A stretch of 12,143 nucleotides of DNA from Prevotellaceae bacterium UBA3849. GTDB taxonomy: Bacteria > Bacteroidota > Bacteroidia > Bacteroidales > Bacteroidaceae. Location: assembly GCA_002392645.1 (NCBI GenBank), contig DGHL01000074.1, positions 1-12,143 on the forward strand, written 5' to 3'. Position numbers and translations under genes: made by a program. The notes beneath the pieces were generated by a model. The model saw only the letters and a program-made list of their open reading frames with translations, had not been told where the DNA came from and ran no database searches. Shown piece after piece: positions 1-7,809 of the stretch. How positions within the stretch are numbered: the first letter of the stretch is position 1; the number at the start of each line of letters is the position of its first letter.

Positions 1-20
1 TGGGAATTTTTAGAACCCAC

Positions 21-935
21 CTATACATTAAAGATTTTGAGTTCGTCGCAGAGGTATGTATTATCAAATACTTCTTTAGCTTCGTTGAGTAATGGTTTCT
101 CGTCAATGTATCGCTGGCTATAGTGGCCTATGAGCAGTTTTTCGACGCCTGCAGCCTTTGCTGTCATGGCAGCTTCGCGTGCGGTGGAATGTAGGTATTT
201 TACAGCCTTGTCCTTCATGTCCTCGCAGTATGTGGCTTCGTGGTAAAGTGTGGTAACCCCAGCCAATTCTTTTGCGAGAGCTGGCATATAGCGAGTGTCA
301 GAACAATAGGCATAGGAACGGGTAGGGTCTGCTGGTTTCGTCAGGCGCTCGTTAGGGATTGTCTCTCCGTTTTCATTAATCCAGTCAATACCAAGACGCA
401 GGTTGTTGATTTGTGAGCGAGGCACACCATAGAAGTCCATCATTTCAGGATTGATATGTCTGTTTCCGGCTTTTTCCTTGAATAGGAATCCGGAACATGG
501 CATGCGATGGTGCAGTGGAATGGTCTCAACGGTAATTGAGCGGTCCTCGAATATCACGGTGCGCTTGCTTGTGTCAACGGGGTGGAAGATAATATCGTAG
601 TCTAACGTAGAACAGAAAACACGTTTCTCCATGTTAAACAACTCCTCATAGTCCTTTGGGCCATAGATGTGCAATGGTGCGGTGCGCCCTTGCAGTCCAA
701 ATGTGCTGATCATGCCAATAAGTCCAAGCACATGGTCGCCATGTATATGAGAGATAAAGACAGCACTGATCTTTGAAAAGCCTATACCGGAGCGGCGTAC
801 CTGCTCTTGTGTGCCTTCACCGCAATCTATCATGAAATATTTCCCCCTTATCTCCACAATTTGTGATGAGGGACGATGATGACCTGTGGGTACGGCTGAG
901 CCGCATCCGAGAATATGTATCTTGAAAGGCTGCAT
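21..935 (-). CDS. rnz: Ribonuclease Z (tRNA 3'-end processing endonuclease)
   Basis: This 304-residue protein belongs to the metallo-beta-lactamase fold RNase Z family, which cuts the 3' trailer from tRNA precursors in the cytoplasm. The zinc-binding signature H63-x-H65-x-D67-H68 is intact. The N-terminal strand motif LGCGSAVPT (residues 9-17) and IDCGEGTQ (36-43) are typical of the family. Further ligand candidates are His143 in the LHHR segment, the aspartate of the C-terminal SDT motif and the histidine of IGHYSQRY. The segment after His143 (about 150-200) fits the tRNA-binding flexible arm. The length is normal for the bacterial short form. The gene starts 7 nt after the lolA-like stop codon, so it is probably the last visible gene of the ftsK-lolA-rnz transcript. 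Only 20 nt lie downstream, so any terminator or further gene is off the window. The identification is firm; the operon is inferred from spacing. Confidence 0.96.
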   Translation of the reverse strand: MQPFKIHILGCGSAVPTGHHRPSSQIVEIRGKYFMIDCGEGTQEQVRRSGIGFSKISAVFISHIHGDHVLGLIGMISTFGLQGRTAPLHIYGPKDYEELFNMEKRVFCSTLDYDIIFHPVDTSKRTVIFEDRSITVETIPLHHRMPCSGFLFKEKAGNRHINPEMMDFYGVPRSQINNLRLGIDWINENGETIPNERLTKPADPTRSYAYCSDTRYMPALAKELAGVTTLYHEATYCEDMKDKAVKYLHSTAREAAMTAKAAGVEKLLIGHYSQRYIDEKPLLNEAKEVFDNTYLCDELKIFNV

Positions 936-942
936 GTAGTGA

Positions 943-1551
943 TTATCTAAGGTCTATAACTTCTGCCTTAGGATAGTCTTTGGCATTGAACGTAAAGGCA
1001 GAGTCTGAAATAGAAGTTGCCTTGAAGTTGGATATGTTGATTGTCATCCAACCGTTTTTCTGCTTCATCTTGACCTGCTTGATGGTGTAAGACTTATCTA
1101 TCAGGATATACATCTCACTAATGGATTTACCCTTGCCAATGAGATGTATCTGATGTCCGCTTGCGGTAGTTGATACCGACATGTTGTAGCCTTTCTTGTA
1201 TAGAGAAAGGAAGGTGTATGGGTTCATAGACTGCTGTTGTGAAGCAGAAGGCGTAGATACGTTTACCTCGTTGTTCTTCTTGCTATACACCCATTGAGTT
1301 TTGCCGTTGTACCACATGATGGCATTTGAAGTGCGGGCATTGAACTTGTTGCCTTTTATGAATATAGTGCCCGACTGTGTTCCCATCTTATTTCCGGTTA
1401 TTGTGAAGTTGGCAGATGCGCCTGATTTCAGATTTACCTTTGCCGCAGCCTTGTCAAGGATCTTCCTTGCATCGGCAGCCTTGTTAGCAAATGATGTAGC
1501 AGTGAACAGAACTGCTAAGAGCATTAATATGTATTTTTTCATTGTATTCAT
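943..1551 (-). CDS. lolA: LolA-like periplasmic outer-membrane lipoprotein carrier protein
   Basis: This 202-residue secreted protein resembles the LolA-like carriers of Bacteroidota, which ferry lipoproteins across the periplasm to the outer membrane. A signal peptide covers residues 1-22 (Met-Asn-Thr-Met-Lys-Lys, a hydrophobic core, then Ser-Phe-Ala before Asn23). There is no lipobox cysteine, so the mature protein should be soluble. The rest alternates short polar beta strands (for example SANFTITGNK, GTIFIKGNKF, MWYNGKTQWVY), consistent with the half-open beta barrel of LolA. It has few acidic residues and many lysines. Met4 (codon at 1540-1542) is an equally possible start. The gene follows ftsK after 57 nt with no visible TAnnTTTG box and precedes rnz by 7 nt, so it is probably co-transcribed with both. 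The family call is good; substrate range cannot be read from the sequence. Confidence 0.85.
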   Translation of the reverse strand: MNTMKKYILMLLAVLFTATSFANKAADARKILDKAAAKVNLKSGASANFTITGNKMGTQSGTIFIKGNKFNARTSNAIMWYNGKTQWVYSKKNNEVNVSTPSASQQQSMNPYTFLSLYKKGYNMSVSTTASGHQIHLIGKGKSISEMYILIDKSYTIKQVKMKQKNGWMTINISNFKATSISDSAFTFNAKDYPKAEVIDLR

Positions 1552-1609
1552 AATTATAATGTGTATAAATCATTATATATACGTTCTTAATCGGGTAGGG
1601 GAACAGAGG

Positions 1610-4060
1610 TCAGCTTACTCCGAGAGTATTGAAGAGAGATTGCAGCGTGTTTTCATCCTGGATGAGGACATCACGAGGTTTTGCACCGTGAGGCTGTCCT
1701 ACGATACCGGCTTTCTCCAACTGGTCCATCAGTCGTCCTGCACGGTTGTAGCCTATGGAGAACTTACGCTGTATGAGAGAGGTGGAACCTTGCTGTGAGT
1801 TTACAATAAGGCGTGCAGCCTCGGCGAACATTGGGTCGAGGTTTGACAGCTCCTCTCCGTTAGCTCCACCGACGTCACCGTCGCTTACAGGTTCTGGCAA
1901 TTCAAACGGACCGTCATATCCTGGCTGTGCGGCGATGAACTCATTGATTGCGATCACCTCAGGCGTGTCAACAAAGGCACACTGCACACGCACAGGTGTT
2001 CCCTTGTCAAGTATGAGCATGTCGCCACGTCCTATAAGTTGGTTGGCACCTCCGCTGTCAAGGATTGTCTTTGAGTCAATATTCGACATAACCTTGAAAG
2101 CCATACGTCCTGGGAAGTTAGCCTTGATGGTACCAGTGATTATGTTCACGGTAGGACGTTGGGTAGCTATAATCATGTGTATGCCTACAGCGCGGGCTTT
2201 CTGAGCGATACGGGCAATTGGCAATTCTATCTCCTTGCCGGCGGTCATGATGAGGTCGCCATACTCATCGATGATGACGACGATGTAGGGCAGGTAGCGG
2301 TGCCCGTTCTCTGGATTCAACTGGCGATTTATGAACTTCTCGTTATATTCCTCCAGCTTACGCACGTTGGCAAGTTTTAGGAGGGTATAACGGTCGTCCA
2401 TCTCCTGACACACGGAGTTGAGCGTCTTCACCACTTTCGTAACGTCGGTTATGATAGGTTCGTCGGCATCGTTCTCTGGTGGAATCTGTGCAAGGAAATG
2501 ATTTATCAGGGGCTTGTAGATGGAGAATTCCACCATCTTAGGGTCAACAAGCACGAACTTCAGTTCTGCAGGATGCTTCTTGTAAAGCAGTGACGTGATG
2601 ATGGCGTTAAGTCCTACTGACTTACCTTGTCCTGTAGCACCAGCTACAAGCAGGTGAGGTATCTTGGCGAGGTCCACCATGTAAATCTCGTTGGATATCG
2701 TCTTACCGAGTGCCAGAGGCAGAGCCATCTGTGATTCCTTGAACTTCTTGGAGTTCAGAATCGACTCCATGCTTACAATCTGTGGTTTGGCATTAGGTAC
2801 TTCAATACCGATGGTTCCCCTGCCTGGTATTGGGGCTATGATACGTATGCCGAGAGCAGCAAGCGATAGCGCTATGTCGTCTTCCAGCGAACGTACCCTG
2901 CTGATTTTTATACCAGGAGCCAATGTTATCTCGTACAGAGTAATGGTAGGACCCACGGTAGCCTTGATACTTGACACCTGTACGCCGAAGTTGCCAAGAA
3001 CCTCTACGATGCGGTTCTTGTTTGCGGTCTGTTCGGCCATGTCAATGTATGTGCTTCCGTCGGTGTCGTATTTCTTCAGCAGTCCGAGTGTCGGGTATTG
3101 GTAGCGTGACAGGGTCTGCTTTGGATCGTATGGAGATACCGGATTGTCACCAACCATTATGTTGCCTCCGGCCTTTTCTTCCACAGTTCCCTGCTCGATC
3201 TCGAGTCCTATCTCGTTTTCGGTAGTGTCGGTATCGTTGCTGTCCTCTTTCTTGTAGCCAGGGTCGTTAACCTGCACCTCGTCAGAGTGGACGTCGAACG
3301 TTACGGTCTGTTTCTCCGGATCGTCATATATGAGATTGTCGTCTGGCTGCAGGTTTGCAGGTGCGTCAGGCTGTATAACCTCGGCCTTGTCGTTGACGTT
3401 TGCTACGGAGAACTTTACCTTGCGGGTGATGTAGCCTATCGGATTCATCATCTTACGTATGATGAGAATGGTATCGTATGACAGGTATGTGAGGAAGAAA
3501 ATAGCGGTCAATCCCAGGATGGCGGTCAGTCCAGGAGGTCCTATCATGTTCTCCAGTGACTGACATATGAATGCACCGTGGTTACCGCCGGCGTTGAATA
3601 CAAGGTTTGTCAGGAATGGAGCAAGGAACTTTGCAAAGGCGATGCTGCACCATATCATGATGAGCATTGTGGAGAAAAACCATTTCCACAGGTTAAGACG
3701 GTATATACCCATCATGCTCATGGAACATGCAAACAGGAATAACGGAATCATGAATGCTGCAAAGCCGAAGCAGGTATATATCAGGAAACTTGATATGTAT
3801 GCACCATAGGAACCACCGTAATTCTGGAATTCCCTGTCAGAATTTATCAAATCGCCTGTCATGGGGTGCATGACGAGACTCTGGTCAGCCGCAGCTGTGT
3901 TGAAGTATGACCAGAAACAGATAATTATGTAAACGGCAATAACGAATACGGTCAGGCCAACGGTGAAGTTGGTCTTTTCGTTTGCAAACATTGCATCGAA
4001 TCCTACTGCTTTTTTATATGAAACATTATTTTGCTTAGTCTTTTTCTTTTTTTGAGCCAT
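1610..4060 (-). CDS. ftsK: FtsK/SpoIIIE-family DNA translocase
   Basis: This 816-residue septal DNA pump moves chromosome termini during division and activates Xer recombination at dif. A Lys-rich cytoplasmic start (residues 1-10) leads into four hydrophobic segments near 33-53, 87-112, 126-150 and 176-202, the membrane anchor. A polar, acidic linker (about 215-320) is much shorter than in E. coli FtsK. The motor domain carries a Walker A motif GATGQGKS at 474-481 and a Walker B motif ending in Asp598-Glu599 (IIDEYGDL). The ATQRPTVNIITG segment follows, as expected for the family. The last 70 or so residues (from LDPMFAEAARLIV) form the winged-helix gamma domain that reads KOPS-type polar DNA motifs. 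The start codon lies about 30 nt from a strong promoter at 4091-4122. It is divergent from rho and leads the lolA and rnz genes. No anomaly seen. Confidence 0.97.
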   Translation of the reverse strand: MAQKKKKTKQNNVSYKKAVGFDAMFANEKTNFTVGLTVFVIAVYIIICFWSYFNTAAADQSLVMHPMTGDLINSDREFQNYGGSYGAYISSFLIYTCFGFAAFMIPLFLFACSMSMMGIYRLNLWKWFFSTMLIMIWCSIAFAKFLAPFLTNLVFNAGGNHGAFICQSLENMIGPPGLTAILGLTAIFFLTYLSYDTILIIRKMMNPIGYITRKVKFSVANVNDKAEVIQPDAPANLQPDDNLIYDDPEKQTVTFDVHSDEVQVNDPGYKKEDSNDTDTTENEIGLEIEQGTVEEKAGGNIMVGDNPVSPYDPKQTLSRYQYPTLGLLKKYDTDGSTYIDMAEQTANKNRIVEVLGNFGVQVSSIKATVGPTITLYEITLAPGIKISRVRSLEDDIALSLAALGIRIIAPIPGRGTIGIEVPNAKPQIVSMESILNSKKFKESQMALPLALGKTISNEIYMVDLAKIPHLLVAGATGQGKSVGLNAIITSLLYKKHPAELKFVLVDPKMVEFSIYKPLINHFLAQIPPENDADEPIITDVTKVVKTLNSVCQEMDDRYTLLKLANVRKLEEYNEKFINRQLNPENGHRYLPYIVVIIDEYGDLIMTAGKEIELPIARIAQKARAVGIHMIIATQRPTVNIITGTIKANFPGRMAFKVMSNIDSKTILDSGGANQLIGRGDMLILDKGTPVRVQCAFVDTPEVIAINEFIAAQPGYDGPFELPEPVSDGDVGGANGEELSNLDPMFAEAARLIVNSQQGSTSLIQRKFSIGYNRAGRLMDQLEKAGIVGQPHGAKPRDVLIQDENTLQSLFNTLGVS

Positions 4061-4090
4061 TTGTACTTATTATAAAAGTCAAGTTATGTG

Positions 4091-4122
4091 CAAAGGTACG
4101 ACAAAATCCGCAATTAAGCAAA
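4091..4122 (-). promoter_or_regulatory. Bacteroidota-type promoter for ftsK operon
   Basis: Read on the minus strand, this is TTTG (4122-4119), a 20-nt spacer and TACCTTTG (4098-4091), an exact fit to the Bacteroidota sigma-ABfr consensus TTTG...TAnnTTTG. Transcription would begin near 4084, giving a leader of roughly 20-25 nt before the ftsK ATG at 4060. The bases next to the -7 box continue as TTTGCACAT, the same 9-mer found at the tetR promoter. The consensus fit is seen directly; promoter activity is inferred. Confidence 0.8.
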
Positions 4123-4178
4123 AAAAGGTGTGATTCTTTGGTTAAATTAAATTAAAATACAACTAACCATACATCCTT

Positions 4179-4212
4179 TTGGTGTATGTTCAAATAAAAA
4201 ATTGTAACTTTG
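4179..4212 (+). promoter_or_regulatory. Probable Bacteroidota-type promoter for rho
   Basis: TAACTTTG at 4205-4212 matches the Bacteroidota -7 consensus TAnnTTTG. The best upstream -33 candidate is TTGG at 4179-4182, giving a TTG-to-box spacer of 23 nt, slightly long. Transcription from here would give a leader of about 80 nt before the preferred rho start at 4301. The proposed ftsK promoter lies on the other strand about 60-110 bp away, so the two transcripts diverge from one intergenic region. Confidence 0.65.
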
Positions 4213-4234
4213 CAGTCAGAAAGCACAAAAAGGT

Positions 4235-4276
4235 GTTTCCCGGTAATATCGCGACTCGTTCTGAGTCATGGGAAAC
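4235..4276 (+). promoter_or_regulatory. Nested inverted repeats in the rho leader
   Basis: Within the predicted rho leader, GTTTCCC (4235-4241) pairs perfectly with GGGAAAC (4270-4276). Three G-U pairs could extend it outward. Inside it, GACTC (4253-4257) pairs with GAGTC (4263-4267) around a 5-nt loop. Together they could form a forked stem ending 24 nt before the ATG at 4301. Rho synthesis is autoregulated through its leader in E. coli, so a regulatory role is possible, but no homology to a known element is claimed. There is no U-tract directly after the stem, so it is not an ordinary intrinsic terminator. Confidence 0.45.
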
Positions 4277-4300
4277 GTTCTGAAAATCATAATAATACTT

Positions 4301-6268
4301 ATGGCAAAAAAAGATGAGCTGATGGCAGAAGAGGTAGCCTCTGAGCCACAGAAGAAAAGAACGCGTATAGCGAAGAAGGATACTTCTGACCATGTATATA
4401 GTGTGTCTGGTGATAAAGGCGAAAACCTTGACCAGGCAAAGAAAAAGCGTACTCGTACAAAAAAGACGGAGGCGAAGGCCGAGGCTGTGGAAACTGCTGT
4501 AGAGCTACCGACAGAAGCTCCTGCTGAGCAGGTGGCGGAACCTGTAGCGGAAGCTGCTGCGGAAACTCAGCCGGAACCAGTCGGGGAAGTTGCAGAGCCA
4601 GTGGCTGAGACGGCAGAGGAGACTGTGCCTGCGGAACCGGAAGAGAAGGTTGCGGAGGAGCCTGTCAAGCGTAAGCGTGGCCGCAAGTCTAAGGAGGAAA
4701 TAATGGCTGCTGCCGAGGCTGCTGCTGCCGCGTTGGCAATGAAGACCCAAACGGTTGCAAGTGCAGACGAGGCTAAAAGCGAAGCAAATGTGCCAGAGAC
4801 GGAACAGCAGTTGTTGTTTGAGGAAAAGGCAATGGAAGGCTTACAGGATGCTGTGCCCGAAGAGGCATTTGCCAACTCTGTTAATATGGATGAGGATGGC
4901 GAGAATACGTCGAACCTTCTCGAGCAACTGCAGAGTAAGGTTAATTCCAAGAATGCAGAAGTACAGAACGAAGGCGTATGGGAAGGCGATCCGGGAGATG
5001 GTACGGATTTCATAATCGTAAACGATATTCCGGTAGAGGATAACGCAGCCATACCATATTATGATATGTTCGACAATCCTCAGACATCTCATGCGGGTGG
5101 AACAGATTATTCCGACAACCTCGTAGAAACAGAGGCAGACTTTGACTTCAATGACATAATAACAGCTAACGGACTCCTTGAGATAATGCCAGATGGATAC
5201 GGATTCCTTCGTTCCAGTGACTATAACTACCTTTCTTCGCCAGATGATGTGCATCTTACCATTCAGCAGATAAAGCAGTATTCGTTGAAGACGGGCGACG
5301 TCGTAGAATGCAGCGTGCGCCCTCCGCGTGCCGGTGAGAAGTATTTCACCATGAGTACGATACAGAAGGTTAACGGACGTAATCCTTTCGATGTTCGTGA
5401 CAGGATATCATTTGAGAATCTCACTCCGCTCTTCCCGGAAGAGAAGTTCAATCTCTGTGGTAATCCAAGTACTACCAACCTTTCTACGCGCATTGTGGAT
5501 CTTTTCTCACCTATAGGAAAAGGACAGCGCTCGCTTATAGTCGCACAGCCAAAGACGGGTAAGACCATCCTGATGAAGGATATTGCAAACGCGATAGCTG
5601 CTAACCATCCGGAGGCTTATATCATAATGCTCCTGATAGATGAGCGTCCGGAAGAGGTTACCGATATGGCACGCACGGTAAATGCAGAGGTGATAGCCTC
5701 TACGTTCGATGAGCCTGCCGATCGTCATGTGAAGATAGCGGGTCTCGTACTTGAGAAGGCCAAGCGACTGGTAGAGTGTGGTCATGATGTGGTGATATTC
5801 CTTGATTCCATCACTCGTCTTGCCAGGGCATATAACACAGTAGCGCCAGCCAGCGGTAAGGTGCTTACTGGTGGTGTGGATGCCAATGCGTTGCAAAAGC
5901 CAAAGCGTTTCTTCGGTGCTGCGAGAAACATCGAGGGTGGCGGTTCGCTTACTATCATAGCAACAGCCCTGACCGATACGGGTTCAAAGATGGATGAGGT
6001 TATCTTCGAGGAGTTCAAGGGTACCGGTAACTCAGAGTTGCAGCTTGACCGCCAGCTTGCCAACAAGCGCATATTCCCTGCAGTGAACCTTATACAGTCA
6101 AGTACGCGTAGGGATGATCTGCTGCTCGACAGCTTCACTACCGAGAAGATGTGGATACTGCGTAATCAGATTGCAGATATGAATGCACAAGAGGCAATGA
6201 ATGTGGTGAGCAATGTAATGCGTCGTTCCAAGGACCATACGGAGTTCCTCATGGGCATGAACGAATAG
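4301..6268 (+). CDS. rho: Transcription termination factor Rho with long disordered N-terminal extension
   Basis: This is the ATP-dependent RNA translocase that ends transcription as a hexamer on nascent RNA. From the preferred ATG at 4301 it has 655 residues, against about 420 in E. coli. Residues 1-200 are low complexity. They hold basic clusters (KKKRTRTKK; KRKRGRKSK), long Ala/Glu/Pro/Val runs and a poly-Ala helix-like stretch, followed by an acidic segment (about 200-285). The cold-shock-like primary RNA-binding domain starts near Asn290 (NGLLEIMPDGYGFLR). The ATPase core has Walker A PKTGKT at 417-422, Walker B VVIFLDSITR with Asp502, the Q-loop LTGGVDANALQKPKRFFGAARN and a conserved end MRRSKDHTEFL. 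An in-frame ATG at 4268 would add 11 hydrophobic residues (IIIIL), lies inside the leader stem and is less likely. I do not see the helical Rho_N domain that many Rho proteins carry at the very N-terminus. Confidence 0.97.
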   Translation: MAKKDELMAEEVASEPQKKRTRIAKKDTSDHVYSVSGDKGENLDQAKKKRTRTKKTEAKAEAVETAVELPTEAPAEQVAEPVAEAAAETQPEPVGEVAEPVAETAEETVPAEPEEKVAEEPVKRKRGRKSKEEIMAAAEAAAAALAMKTQTVASADEAKSEANVPETEQQLLFEEKAMEGLQDAVPEEAFANSVNMDEDGENTSNLLEQLQSKVNSKNAEVQNEGVWEGDPGDGTDFIIVNDIPVEDNAAIPYYDMFDNPQTSHAGGTDYSDNLVETEADFDFNDIITANGLLEIMPDGYGFLRSSDYNYLSSPDDVHLTIQQIKQYSLKTGDVVECSVRPPRAGEKYFTMSTIQKVNGRNPFDVRDRISFENLTPLFPEEKFNLCGNPSTTNLSTRIVDLFSPIGKGQRSLIVAQPKTGKTILMKDIANAIAANHPEAYIIMLLIDERPEEVTDMARTVNAEVIASTFDEPADRHVKIAGLVLEKAKRLVECGHDVVIFLDSITRLARAYNTVAPASGKVLTGGVDANALQKPKRFFGAARNIEGGGSLTIIATALTDTGSKMDEVIFEEFKGTGNSELQLDRQLANKRIFPAVNLIQSSTRRDDLLLDSFTTEKMWILRNQIADMNAQEAMNVVSNVMRRSKDHTEFLMGMNE

Positions 6269-6303
6269 TTTGAGTTAATATTTCTAAAAATAGAATGGCG
6301 TTC

Positions 6304-6335
6304 TTTGGATATTCCAATAGAAATAACTAACTTTG
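6304..6335 (+). promoter_or_regulatory. Bacteroidota-type promoter for tetR-fabG-rluA
   Basis: TTTG at 6304-6307, a 20-nt spacer and TAACTTTG at 6328-6335 fit the Bacteroidota promoter consensus exactly. It lies 36 nt after the rho stop codon and 64 nt before the regulator's ATG. No other TAnnTTTG box was found between 6336 and the end of the pseudouridine synthase gene in the short gaps at 6991-7047 and 7807-7809, so this promoter probably drives the whole group. Confidence 0.78.
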
Positions 6336-6359
6336 CACATATATTGGTTCATGTGCAAA
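6332..6359. promoter_or_regulatory. Perfect 9-bp inverted repeat overlapping the -7 box: candidate TetR operator
   Basis: TTTGCACAT (6332-6340) and ATGTGCAAA (6351-6359) are perfect reverse complements separated by 10 bp. The left arm includes the TTTG of the -7 box and the site spans the expected transcription start. That is where a TetR-family repressor normally sits to block its own promoter. Both arms lie in non-coding DNA directly upstream of the regulator gene. The dyad is seen directly; binding by the adjacent protein is inference. It could instead act as a hairpin at the start of the mRNA. Confidence 0.5.
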
Positions 6360-6399
6360 CAATGTGGTCTGCATAGGAAAACCAAGATAGTTGAAGCAA

Positions 6400-6990
6400 A
6401 TGTCAATATCCAAAACAAGACAGACCCTCGTTGATGTTGCGCGACAATTGTTCGCAAAGAATGGTCTTGAAGGCACTACTATGAACGATATAGCCAATGC
6501 CTCAGGTAAGGGCCGCCGCACATTATATACATATTTCGGTCGTAAGGAAGATATATATTCTGCGGTCATAGAGAGCGAATTGGAGCGTTTGTCCGACAAA
6601 CTTGATGAGGTTGCGGCGATGAAAATGCGTCCGCAGGAGAAAATCATAGAGCTGATATACACCCATCTTTCCCAGATTAGGGAGACGGTTGTTCGTAACG
6701 GTAACCTGCGTGCAGAGTTCTTCAGGAATATCTGGATGGTAGAGAAGGTGCGTAAGAAGTTCGATGCCGATGAGATAGCCATTTTCCGAAAGGTGTATGC
6801 CGAGGGAAATAAGGAAGGCGAGTTCGATATTGAGAATATAGACATAGTGGCAGATATAACCCACTATTGTATAAAAGGACTCGAGGTGCCTTACATCTAT
6901 GGTAGGTTGGGACACGGACTGACAGACGATACCAGCCGTCCTTTGGTAGCCAAGTTCGTTTATGGCGCACTTCGTAAAGGTGGATTGTGA
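6400..6990 (+). CDS. TetR/AcrR-family transcriptional regulator
   Basis: This 196-residue one-component regulator has a typical TetR DNA-binding head. A first helix (TRQTLVDVARQLFAKNGLEGTT, split around residues 6-27) leads into the helix-turn-helix MNDIANASGKGRRTLYTYFGRKEDIY at about 28-53. The rest (55-196) is helical, variable and presumably binds a ligand and forms the dimer. ATG at 6400 is preferred over the in-frame TTG at 6391, which would add only three residues. The gene is 57 nt upstream of fabG on the same strand and starts just after a promoter overlapped by a perfect inverted repeat, so autoregulation is likely. The neighbour suggests a role in fatty-acid or membrane-lipid control. 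The ligand is unknown, and no specific named regulator is recognised. Confidence 0.92.
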   Translation: MSISKTRQTLVDVARQLFAKNGLEGTTMNDIANASGKGRRTLYTYFGRKEDIYSAVIESELERLSDKLDEVAAMKMRPQEKIIELIYTHLSQIRETVVRNGNLRAEFFRNIWMVEKVRKKFDADEIAIFRKVYAEGNKEGEFDIENIDIVADITHYCIKGLEVPYIYGRLGHGLTDDTSRPLVAKFVYGALRKGGL

Positions 6991-7047
6991 TACAATGGTA
7001 AAAATATAAAGACAGAAACTATACAAACAATAATATAAAAACAAGAA

Positions 7048-7806
7048 ATGGGACTTTTAACAGGTAAGACAGCACTCATAACGGGTGCTGCACGTGGCAT
7101 CGGTAAGGCGGTAGCCATGAAGTTCGCGCAGGAAGGCGCAAACATTGCTTTCACGGATTTGGTTCTCAATGATGATATGGCAGCAGGACTTGAGGCCACA
7201 CGCAAGGAGATAGAGGCTCTTGGAGTAACATGTAAGGCTTATGCAGGTAATGCAGCCGACTTCGAGGAGACCGACAAGGTAGTAAAGCAGATTAAGGAAG
7301 ACTTCGGTTCTATCGATGTTTTGGTTAACAATGCAGGTATCACAAAGGACGGCCTGATGCTCCGTATGAGCGAGGCTCAGTGGGATGCAGTGCTCAATGT
7401 AAACCTTAAGTCAGCATTCAATTTCATCCATGCTTGTGCACCTATCATGCTGCGTCAGCGTGGTGGTTCTATCATCAATATGTCTTCTGTGGTAGGTGTT
7501 CACGGCAATGCAGGCCAGTGTAACTACTCTGCTTCAAAGGCAGGTATGATAGGTTTGGCAAAGTCTATCGCACAGGAGCTCGGTCCAAAGGGTGTACGTG
7601 CCAATGCCGTAGCACCAGGTTTCATTGAGACAGCTATGACTGCACAGTTGCCAGAAGAGATTCGTGCAGACTGGATGAAGAAGATTCCGCTTCGTCGTGG
7701 TGGTCAGGTAGAGGACATCGCTAACGTATGTCTTTTCCTCGCTTCCGATATGTCAAGCTATGTCAGCGGTCAGGTTATCCAGATCGACGGCGGCATGAAT
7801 ATGTAA
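7048..7806 (+). CDS. fabG: 3-oxoacyl-[acyl-carrier-protein] reductase FabG
   Basis: This 252-residue classical short-chain dehydrogenase reduces 3-oxoacyl-ACP with NADPH in the first reductive step of each fatty-acid elongation round, in the cytoplasm. It carries the Rossmann glycine motif T12-G-A-A-R-G-I-G19, the NNAG motif at 94-97 and the NVNL segment with Asn119. The catalytic Ser147, Tyr160 and Lys164 are present (SSVVGVHGNAGQ then NYSASKAG). The end, GGMNM after VSGQVIQID, matches FabG closely. An Arg16 beside the glycine motif fits NADP(H) preference. The gene starts 57 nt after the TetR-type regulator and ends 3 nt before the pseudouridine synthase, so the three are probably one transcript. 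Related SDR reductases share these motifs, but the overall match to FabG in length and C-terminus is strong. A second fabG elsewhere in the genome cannot be excluded. Confidence 0.92.
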   Translation: MGLLTGKTALITGAARGIGKAVAMKFAQEGANIAFTDLVLNDDMAAGLEATRKEIEALGVTCKAYAGNAADFEETDKVVKQIKEDFGSIDVLVNNAGITKDGLMLRMSEAQWDAVLNVNLKSAFNFIHACAPIMLRQRGGSIINMSSVVGVHGNAGQCNYSASKAGMIGLAKSIAQELGPKGVRANAVAPGFIETAMTAQLPEEIRADWMKKIPLRRGGQVEDIANVCLFLASDMSSYVSGQVIQIDGGMNM

Positions 7807-7809
7807 GAA

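Noticed and set aside
1301..1798. Plus-strand open frame spanning the lolA-ftsK junction
   Set aside because: It lies antisense to two well-identified genes, crosses their gap and shows no recognisable domain or start context.
4268..4300. Upstream in-frame ATG as the true rho start
   Set aside because: It would add an isoleucine-rich hydrophobic stretch to a cytosolic protein and it lies inside the proposed leader stem; ATG at 4301 begins a normal lysine-rich start.
4505..5052. Minus-strand open frames opposite the start of rho, rich in Ser/Ala or Arg/Leu
   Set aside because: They are by-products of the Ala/Glu/Pro-rich codons of the rho N-terminus read on the other strand; composition is biased and no family is recognisable.
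6269..6303. Intrinsic terminator after rho
   Set aside because: Only a 4-bp arm pair (AGAA with TTCT around 6290-6303) is present, too weak to call.
6391..6399. TTG start three codons upstream for the TetR-type regulator
   Set aside because: The ATG at 6400 is adjacent, has the more common start codon and leaves the DNA-binding head complete.
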